A stretch of 64,000 nt of DNA from Pachyseris speciosa (lineage: Eukaryota; Cnidaria; Anthozoa; Scleractinia; Pachyseridae): the NCBI GenBank assembly GCA_016490735.1, contig JAEMWC010000058.1, positions 585,001-649,000 on the forward strand. Reading direction: 5' to 3'. Both the position numbers and the translations under genes were made by a program. Positions 13,601 through 23,700 of the stretch are shown here, one piece after another. Within the stretch, counting starts at the first letter, position 1; every line of letters starts with the position of its first letter. A model generated the notes under the pieces. It was not told where the DNA came from. It did not search any database and saw nothing but the letters and a program-made list of their open reading frames with translations.

Positions 13601-14584
13601 TCAAAAATTCAATGCAAATCTATCGTGGCCTAATCTCGTATATTTGTTCCGTCGTGATGACTTTGCAATAAAGTTAATGCCAACGCGGTTCACGGTACAG
13701 TTACAGGCTAGAAATAAATTTTGTTTTTGCAATTTTCCTGTTCAGCATACTTTATTTACTCAAAAATTTGGGCCACAATTACTTTTTGCACATGCTGTGA
13801 TCACCGGCTGTGATCTCATCGGCCAGCTACCTTTGATAATAACCGAGCATATGGCGTGACATACAGTTCCAAAGACTTCGAATCTGCATTTCTACTATTA
13901 AAGTAGAAAGATTCGAATGATTCATAATGAACTGTTTAAAACGTTCCCCGTTTGCTGTTCTGTCGTAGCGTTAACACTTTCTTCAACTGTGCAAAAAAGT
14001 GTTTATGTCGATCATTGCAAAGTTACAACCTAAAGCTTAAGCTTTAATACTTCATTCCCATAAATATATCGTTACTGAACTATACAATTTTGGCTGTCAG
14101 CTCACCTATAATTATTGGCTATACCATACCACTATGCCACCCCTGTCGACGACTGGCTATAAATCGAAGAGGCAAAGCTTAACTCCAATTAGTTCGCCTC
14201 TCTGGCCGAACTGGAATCTAGCTAGTATGACTGTCTAGTCTTCGGTTTCACTGCGAAGCGTTGGAATGAGATCTGGTGTGACACTCTCAGTTAGAAATAC
14301 TTCATTACGTAAAGATAAACATACGTTTAGAATTATACTTTGCTAAATAAACAAGCATGAACAAGGATCGAGACTCAGTGAGAGCCACGTTATCCTAGCC
14401 CGCGTACAGACGTCTCGTATTTCCTTTGCCGCGTGCAACAAAGGAAATAGGAGACGTCTGCACGCAGGCTACGTTATCCTCATTCAGAAACATCGCGTTG
14501 CCTACTGAATGCTTTTGTTATTCCGGTGTTATTAGCTTCGAGATTTTACATTTTCAACTTCTAAAGGAGAGGGGCACTTACCAT
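7620..14584 (-). CDS. aldo-keto reductase, AKR1 family, complete
   Basis: Nine exons, listed 5' to 3' on the minus strand: 14584-14582 (start ATG only), 12952-12897, 11990-11808, 11354-11267, 10678-10574, 10247-10130, 9385-9329, 8785-8652 and 7838-7620 (stop TGA). All phases agree and give 320 residues, the usual AKR1 length. It should be a cytosolic NADPH-dependent carbonyl reductase. The tetrad is Asp45, Tyr50, Lys79 and His112, with the spacing of AKR1 enzymes. Ser162-Asn163 (ISNF) and Gln184 (CNQVELHPY) bind nicotinamide, and VLPK near the C-terminus marks the cofactor loop. The substrate cannot be told. The start is inferred: the second exon opens with ASDS and no in-frame ATG, and the only good upstream candidate is an ATG followed at once by gtaagt at 14582-14577. 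The remaining exons are supported by close identity to the plus-strand copy. Confidence 0.9.
10837..11110. mobile_element. MITE, TIR AAGGCCCTGGCAAAC
   Basis: The left end AAGGCCCTGGCAAACAAGG is mirrored by GTTTGCCAGGGCCTT at the right. Inside are several inverted copies of a GCAACAAATGT-like word. It lies in an intron of the minus-strand AKR gene. Reading frames crossing it are spurious. Confidence 0.8.
12425..12811. mobile_element. MITE with TTAA flanks, TIR AGG(G/A)GCA(G/C)TGTCAC
   Basis: The left end AGGGGCAGTGTCAC and right end GTGACAGTGCTCCT are inverted copies. Both are bordered by TTAA (12423-12426 and 12810-12813), the duplication left by piggyBac-type transposases. It is non-coding and sits in an AKR intron just 3' of exon 12897-12952. 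Confidence 0.8.
14398..14474. repeat. hairpin repeat
   Basis: Two arms of about 32 bp (left agacgtctcgtatttccttt, right aaaggaaataggagacgtct) separated by a 12-nt loop. It lies in the first intron of the minus-strand AKR gene, close to its start codon. Confidence 0.75.
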
Positions 14585-16197
14585 TTTTGTTCCTTGTTCC
14601 GGCGTTTGCAGAGCTCTGTACAAGAGCTGAATGTCAAAGTCTGTTATGTTAAGTCATATAGTCACGCAATACAGCAAGACCGAAAGGTAACATGGAAGTT
14701 GGTCCTTGATTCACGCGCGTACACGATTCACCATTTCCCTCGCTTCACGCACGCTACAGATCAATGTCGTTCCCAGAGTCCACGTTTTCCTTATTGGGGA
14801 AGGTGGGCTCTGGGAACGAGATTGGCTACAGATTCCTCTGGTCTCTCGCTTCACGCACGCGCCTGACATCCCACCCCTCTACCCTCGCTTCTCGCGCACA
14901 CCCGATTCCATTGGCCTTCTTCCGTCGCTCTCACACGCACCTTTCGCGACGTCCACGCACTAAAAGACGAGGATGTTTTCTTTCATTTATACGATTCTGA
15001 AAGTGAAACATGATAATAAAGGGCGGTTGATTTTACAGTAAGGACAGAAGCGAAGTTGACTCGTTTCTACCTTACAAAAAAATTTTCTGCCTTCTACCTT
15101 ACCAAAAAGTCTGGAAGTATCTGAAGGCACTGTGATGAGGAAATCTAATGAGCAGTGTCCTCGTATTGAAGCCACCCCCCTCCCCGCCACCGCAAAATGC
15201 TTTACCAACAGGTAAAGGAAAAATGTTCCTTGTGGAATACCCCATTGTGTCAGAGGTTTCTTCCTCTTTCATTTTATTTCCCCTTCTATTTTTTTCTTTT
15301 TTTTTTATTTCTCTCCCCTTCTTAAGGCTTGTGGCCGCCTTCCTGGCTCCATTATGGTGTGAGGACAAAGAAAGAGAGCTTATGGGATCACAGTGTTTGC
15401 GGAGCGTGGTTAAGAGTCAATGCCTCGATGATGCTTTACTGCCTCCCTGAACTCTTCCAGTCCCAATACAACAACCACTGATTATTATGTCTCTTTTCAA
15501 TCTCATCACTTGATCCAGGAAAAGAAAATGGACAGCAAATATAAACTGCTGCTTTGTAAACAAATTCTCCAAGTGGTATCATAAAATACAGGGAGCATGA
15601 AATGTGCAGAGTGTTATCCAAGCCGAAAGTGTTAAGTGTTGGTAAACCAAAATAAAACCCTGCAGGTTACTCTGGACAGTTGACAGCAAGGACTGCAAAA
15701 ACTGTAACACACATTACCCTGGAAGCTGAAATTTTATTTCTTGTGCAAAGATGCTGCAACTCTTCAAGTTTCCAGGTACATTCCAAGGTACACTTCTCAC
15801 AAAGCTGACAACAGTGAATTCCAAAGCAGTTTTGAAAAATTCAGGTTTGTGACTCAAGTAACGTGAAAAATGTTCCTACCAAACAACCATTTCAGGGATC
15901 ACAGAGACCATTATTTTTAAAGCAGTGGGGCTAAAACGTTGCCAAGTTCAAGTGATAAAATTCAAACATATTCCAAGTCATCTGCAGCCTCCTTTGCAGC
16001 CGTTAAGGCTATGTCATCTGGAGCCCTAAAAAGTCAATCCAATAAAAAAGAATTGCCCCTCCCCCTCTGTGGTCCCTGCATTTTACTTTGCAAATCTTTT
16101 GGTAAAGGTAAATTGCATGCAGTAGATCAGAACAAATTGTTAGGCTGCCTATTTTACAACCTTTTCAAGCTGACGGTTTCTTCATATTTTATTATTT
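14585..16197. other. spacer between AKR 5' end and PRDX4 3' end
   Basis: Presumably holds the AKR 5' UTR and promoter near 14585-14960, a CpG-rich stretch with a repeated cgcttcacgcacgc word, and the PRDX4 3' UTR towards 16197. Open frames here are short and unconvincing. Confidence 0.5.
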
Positions 16198-16704
16198 TTA
16201 TTTCTCTGTTTCCTCCCCTTTTTCTGCTTGTTTGGCAAAGTATTTCTTCTTTTCTGTTGGGTCTGGAATGATCGTCTCTTTACCAGGTTTCCAGCCAGCC
16301 GGACACACTTCACCGTGTTTGTCAGTATACTGGAAGGCCTGAACCAAACGCAGAGTTTCATCAACAGATCGCCCCACCTGGAAACAAAAACAAAACAAGT
16401 CAAAACAAGTCTCACACTGAATGGAGTGCCACCATTTAATGTGATGCCTCATTGGCTTTACTGATTTTGATGATGATGACAATGATGATGAGGAAGGCAA
16501 TGACGATGATGATTGTAAAGAAGAAGAACGAGATGATGATGATGATGATGATGATGTTGACGGCAATAATGATGATGTTCATCTTAAGTGATGATGATGA
16601 TCATCATTTCAAAGTAAACAAATGTGTGTGGGTTATTGGCTAAAGAAACTGCAGTGCCTTGTTGATGGGGGAGTGGATATGAAAGTTTGGCTCTGTTGAC
16701 TGAG

Positions 16705-16760
<56 letters not shown>

Positions 16761-17503
16761 TATTATTATTATTTAAGTCTCAAATCTATTTAGCCAAGCA
16801 CAGATGCTCTACTAATTGGGGAGACTAAATCAAATCAACTCTAAATAAATCAAATCAAATCAAATGTGGGTTTTGGGGGAGGGGGAAAAACTGGAGTGCC
16901 CAGAGGAAAACCTCTCGGAGCGGAGTAGAGAACCAACAAACTCAGCCCACTTATGATGCCGAATCCGGGAATCAAACTCGGGCCACATTTGTGGAAGGCG
17001 AGCACTTTCACCACTACGCCTACCCTGCTCCCTAAACATAACATGACAAGAATCCCAACTGGAAGGAGGCAAACTAGTTGGCTATTTACAAGGATGACTG
17101 AGAAGTTCAACCAGGGACTTCTCAGAACAACACCAGCTAGCAGCCAGAAAGGGATTTGAACCCGGGGCAACCACATTGAAATCTAGTGCCCTAACCGCTC
17201 GGCCATCCTGCCTCCTAAACCTGCTGACTTTTCAAATGGAAGTCCTTCATCAACTAAGTTGACGAAACCAAACATTCTAAAAGAGGATCAACAGTATGAT
17301 GCTGGCTGTACTAAATATATTTTGTCTGAGTTCAAAAACTTGTGTCATAGGTTGGTTGTTAAGCTGTTCTCATTGTTTCCTATGGTCTTGCCATACTTAA
17401 AAATATCAAGTTTAATAGTGCTTTATAATCCCAGCAAGGAAGGGTGAAGGCCCCCTCACAACAATAAAGACTTTTTGATATATTAATAAAGGGGATTAGT
17501 TTG

Positions 17504-17534
<31 letters not shown>

Positions 17535-17543
17535 GTGAAACAT

Positions 17544-17591
<48 letters not shown>

Positions 17592-17724
17592 TGGGGATTC
17601 GATTAGCTGACGTTTTGAGTGTTAGCCCTTTGTCGGAGCGAATCCCAATTTGGATTCACTCTGTCCAACGAAGGGTTAACGCTCGAAATGTCAGCTAATC
17701 GAATCCCTGTACGCTGGTCAAATG

Positions 17725-17757
<33 letters not shown>

Positions 17758-20700
17758 TTGACAAATTAATGATGCATAGCACCCTGTGTTATGTTCTGAT
17801 CTTTACATGTACACATGTTTATTCACAGACTGTTTAAGGAGCTGTTTACATGGAGGCAGGAAGATCCTAGCACTAGGAAGAACCAGAGGGTGAACCAACT
17901 TTTTGTTTGGTTTTCATGCAGAAAGTTCGGTCGGAAATTTCGACAAAACTGTCACACTCTAGCTACTGATCGCCCAGCTGCCACCATGTTTGTCTGGTTT
18001 GTTCTTTTGTCCCTGGTACTAGGATCTTACTAGTGCTAGGATCTTCCTGCCTTTCAGCTAGAAAGATCCTAGGACTAGGAAGATCCAAGCGCTAGGGCCA
18101 AGTACAACCCTTTGCATCTAAACTGAACACAGAATATATATCGGCACTTAAGGATGATCTGCCTCCTAGGATCTTCCTTCAGGTAGTGCTAGGATCTTCC
18201 TCCCTCCATTTAAAGGAGGCCTAAGTGAGTTAATTGCCAAATGGGGTCATGACAGGACCTCGTCCAACACTTCTTACACTAGGTGGTTTTGACCAAAACT
18301 GCAATTGAAAGTATGCACATTAAAATTTGGATAATATAAAAATTATTGACTGCTTAATATTATTATCACTAAACAAGTTATCATGACTCACTGGAAGGTC
18401 ATTCATGGTTATTTGGCGCAAAGTTCCTTTGTCATCAATAATGAAAAGACCTCTAAAATAAGAAAAATGAAAAAGTTAAATAGCATGCACCACAAGCAAC
18501 AGTGAAAGCAAATGTACTGAAAAATTGCATGTTCTCAAATGTACATGTACATGCACATCCACTTGTAAGATAAGGAAGTCATGAATGTCATATTTTTAAC
18601 CTGGATGAAGACCTTGCAGACCTGGGATTTACATCAACTCTACTTGTTTGGCAGCCTCAATTTTTGTTAGTGTGAATTAAAAGCAAAATGTCCTTAAAGT
18701 ACAGTTGTACTATGGCAACTATGAACTTAAAGGCACAGTGGTTACTCAAAAAATGTTTGAATAATGACAGTAGTATAGGATACAGTACATATGTGTAACG
18801 TACATACACAGTACACATATGTACTGTATGATTGCTTGTAGGCAAATAGGTATCAACTCACCTAAGGGTGTGACCTTCATTCTCAAGCAGTACTCCGTAA
18901 TCTTTAGCAATTTGGTGGTTCAAGTCTGACAGCAACGGATACTCAAGCTTTCCAAGACCACCCTCTTTCCTTGGAGTGTTAATCCTAGATCAAATTGGGA
19001 GGAAACAAGAAGTTGCACCATAAAAGCAAAGTACAGAAAAAAATGTCCTACAGAAAATGAATAGCACTTCACTGAAACAATATTCTAATGGCCCATAACT
19101 TAACCCCCAAATGACATCTCTTTTTAAAACCCAAACTATACCCAGAAAATAGGGGCATATCGGCTATTAGTATATACCACACATTCGAATAGACAGTGCT
19201 TTTTGCACACTCTGATTGGTCAACTCGGAGGTGATTAGCAAGTACTATTCACCTCCGACCAGCTGGCATACGAGGTTTTACAATTTCCGACCGCTTGTCA
19301 GTAAAGTAATGTTTTGGTACGCTAATTATTCAGCTTGTGTGGTATATACTAAAACAATTATTCACCTCAGTGTCAGTGAAAGTGGTGGATACTTACCTTG
19401 CTGCTTTGCAGCTCGGCAAATATCCACCACTTATCACCTCAACTTTGGTGAATAATTATTAATTATTATATGCATGATTTCATGTCTGATTTTTGTGGCG
19501 TATTCCTTTGATTCAGCCTTAACAGGGCAATAGTGTTACTGGAAAAACATTTTGAAAAAGATTTGGAGATAGTTTAGCTTAAAAGTTATTTTGGATGACC
19601 TGTTACTGTATGTATAAAATTAATATGAATATTAATGAGACAAAATGAAACTGAAATAATTAGGAAATAGGAATTTAATGCAATGCCATACTGTATCACT
19701 CAAATTGTGTTTCCAGAAAATATCCATACCCCCACTACCTGAGGGAATTGGAAATTCCAGAGGGGGGGGGGGAGGGGGTTATTGTTTTCTTGAAAAAATG
19801 GAAAATCTGGGGAGGTGGGGGTCTTAAACGAAATTCCCTCCATGGTAGGGGCATGGATATTTTCTGGAAACACACAATTGAACTTCATGCAAAAACCCTG
19901 GCTGCCTTGGTCTAAATTGTTTGCTATTTGAAAGGAAACAAACCTTTTATATATAACAATAATTTAAACCTAATAACCTAAATTAAAAAATAATAATTCA
20001 TAAGATGATAGATTCTATGGATCTTCATCCTGCCTTGCTAATATTCATGAAAAATTTGGGGCCAGAGGAAACAGTGCAGATAATCAAGAAGTCCAGATAA
20101 TCAAGGTCCAGATAATCAAGGTTTGACTGTCCTACATAGCACTGGCTGTACATCTACTTACCAAGCTAAATGGGTAAAAACTGAATCTACTGAGCAGCCA
20201 ACAACCTCTGTGTTGATCTCACGGAATTCCTCAATTCGGTCACTGAAAGCAATTATTTCCGTAGGACAGACAAACGTACTGAAAGATACAAAATATTTCT
20301 AGAAAGGTTAATGTCACTGTTCCTTAACAAACCCCACCATATTAAACAAAGACAAAGAACAACACAAGTTGGCGTTAATGGGGGAGCACTGCCTTGCGTT
20401 AGGTTAGCCTGTGCGACTTCCGGCTATTGCGTGACAAACGAACCTCACTTATCTCCCCAACACTACGAGCTGAATGCAAAACAGCACGTGCTGGATCGGA
20501 CAAGAGTATTGGTTAGCAAGGCGATATTCAAAGCAACTATGTCAACAAGCTTGGGGGAAGTCGCTACGCAGACTTAACCAAAACACGTAGGAGTGACCCT
20601 TGTTTAATAAATTGCAATAATACGACCAACCCCATCTCCAAAGGGAGGGAGGGAGGGAAAAATTTACGATAGTTTACAACAAGTACTAACTGCGCTGTAC

Positions 20701-23700
20701 AACAGAACACTAAAGTGAACTCTGAACAGTTCGTTTGAGCTTATATAGCTAGACTAACGTCTACAAAATAGCCAGTAGAAAGAGCTGTACTACAGAATGG
20801 CTTGGCATTACACGTGAAATAACATCACCATGAATAGTGCTTTAATATTTTTGGCCAATGCCATGACTCGTTATAAAATACTAAAGGTAACGAAGCCATA
20901 ATGTTAAAACCTAATATACAATGAGTCTCAGAATTTAGCAACCTTTGGAGCTTGGCTACACAATCGTTTCATTGAGAGCTGTGCCGCCATGAAAGACCTA
21001 AAGATACGCGCGTCACGTTCCATTAACTATATTTTACTGGGGTGACAGTAAAATGGCATTTAAAAAAGGCACTGCTTATTACCAGTTTTGATGTGCAAAA
21101 GAAAGAAGATTCAAAATAACAAGCACTTTTGCTTAGATTTATTTCATACCCTCTTCCTCCTCCCCCACCCTCCCCCCCCCCCCAAAAAAAAAATGGCTCA
21201 GTGGGGATGAGATGCTAGTCCACTACAAAGATAATCCTCCATCAAATTGCTTTCATCAGTCAAAAAAGGGCAAAAAACCACTGAGAACATAAAAAATGAG
21301 TTTGTGAAATATCAGATTTGATGACCTCTTTGGAAAGAGAATTATAACAGGTATTGACTGGGTGATGAGGGGGAAGTCTACTACAATTTCACGGAACAAA
21401 CTGGATCATAAATATTGCATTAGTTTTTGGTGTGTTTTTAAAGCAAAAAAGCAGTTTCTACACCATAAGGTTGTACAGAGGAATAAGCAAAACATTAGGC
21501 TGGATGAACACCAAATAACATTTTGGATATTACAGTAGTGAACAAAATGTGCAGGAATAAAAATATCTACTTCCATGACAACTTCACAGCCTATTAAATA
21601 CAAGTACACAATTTTGACATGTACATAAACATAATGAGCTAGAGCTTTACAGAAATAGCATTAGCTGGAAAGAACAGCATAACACAAAATACCAAATACA
21701 TCTACAGAATATGTAAAGAACACTTACAAGTCAAGCGGATAGAAAAAGAACACCAGGTATTTTCCTGCATTAAAAAAGGAGATCAAGTTACACTCTGAAT
21801 AGAGGGTCTTTCTTTAATCTCTAGGCATGACGATCATTATTATCCAAATTAATATTAATGAAAGCAAGCAAGGTGGTAGCACGATTTACAACAGATCATT
21901 ATTATCCAAATTAATATTAATGAAAGCAAGCAAGGTGGTAGCACGTTTACAACAGATCATTATTATCCAAATTAATATTAATGAAAGCAAGCAAGGTGGT
22001 AGCACGTTTACAACAGATCATTATTATCCAAATTAATATTAATGAAAGCAAGCAAGGTGGTAGCACGATTTACAACAGATCATTATTATCCAAATTAATA
22101 TTAATGAAAGCAAGCAAGGTGGTAGCACGATTTACAACAGATCATTATTATCCAAATTAATATTAATGAAAGCAAGCAAGGTGGTAGCACGTTTACAACA
22201 GATCATTATTATCCAAATTAATATTAATGAAAGCAAGCAAGGTGGTAGCACGATTTACAACAGATCATTATTATCCAAATTAATATTAATGAAAGCAAGC
22301 AAGGTGGTAGCATGATTTACAACAGATCATTATTATCCAAATTAATATTAATGAAAGCAAGCAAGGTGGTAGCACGATTTACAACAGATCATTATTATCC
22401 AAATTAATATTAATGAAAGCAAGCAAGGTGGTAGCATGATTTACAACAGATCATTATTATCCAAATTAATATTAATGAAAGCAAGCAAGGTGGTAGCACG
22501 ATTTACAACAGATCATTATTATCCAAATTAATATTAATGAAAGCAAGCAAGGTGGTAGCACGATTTACAACAGATCATTATTATCCAAATTAATATTAAT
22601 GAAAGCAAGCAAGGTGGTAGCACGATTTACAACAGATCATTATTATCCAAATTAATATTAATGAAAGCAAGCAAGGTGGTAGCACGATTTACAACAGATC
22701 ATTATTATCCAAATTAATATTAATGAAAGCAAGCAAGGTGGTAGCACGATTTACAACAGATCATTATTATCCAAATTAATATTAATGAAAGCAAGCAAGG
22801 TGGTAGCACGATTTACAACAGATCATTATTATCCAAATTAATATTAATGAAAGCAAGCAAGGTGGTAGCACGATTTACGACAGATCATTATTATCCAAAT
22901 TAATATTAATGAAAGCAAGCAAGGTGGTAGCACGATTTACGACAGATCATTATTATCCAAATTAATATTAATGAAAGCAAGCAAGGTGGTAGCACGATTT
23001 ACAACAGATCATTATTATCCAAATTAATATTAATGAAAGCAAGCAAGGTGGTAGCACGATTTACGACAGATCATTATTATCCAAATTAATATTAATGAAA
23101 GCAAGCAAGGTGGTAGCACGATTTACGACAGATCATTATTATCCAAATTAATATTAATGAAAGCAAGCAAGGTGGTAGCACGATTTACGACAGATCATTA
23201 TTATCCAAATTAATATTAATGAAAGCAAGCAAGGTGGTAGCACGATTTACGACAGATCATTATTATCCAAATTAATATTAATGAAAGCAAGCAAGGTGGT
23301 AGCACGATTTACGACAGATCATTATTATCCAAATTATATTAATGAAAGCAAGCAAGGTGGTAGCACGATTTACGACAGATCTAAGAAGGAAAAGCTCAGG
23401 GTTTTCTTTTCTAATGTAGTTTGAGTAAAAGAACAGAGAACAAGTAGCAAAATTGCAAAACCGTTTTGAGATCCCTCTACTAATAACATGTATATCCTTT
23501 TTTATAATATATAAACAGCAATGAAATACCAGGTGAGTTTTCACATGAAAACATGATATCTTCACACATGAAAATAACATGTTATCTTAATTTAATTCCC
23601 AAGTGAAAAGATCACCAATGGTATGGCTACATAATAAATTATGCCTTCCACAGAAAAAATGAAATGGTTTGGTATTTTATTGGCATTTTTAATGATAAAT

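Noticed and set aside
14426..14963. Overlapping frames of 78-146 codons
   Set aside because: Three frames are open at once in a CpG-rich repeat. There is no start context, splice site or domain.
16378..16566. Ser-rich N-terminal extension of the last PRDX4 exon
   Set aside because: It is intron and GAT microsatellite. The acceptor at 16379-16378 and homology place the exon start at 16377.
21832..23381. CRISPR-like array
   Set aside because: The whole 62-bp unit repeats, with no unique spacers, in an intron of an animal gene. It is a minisatellite.
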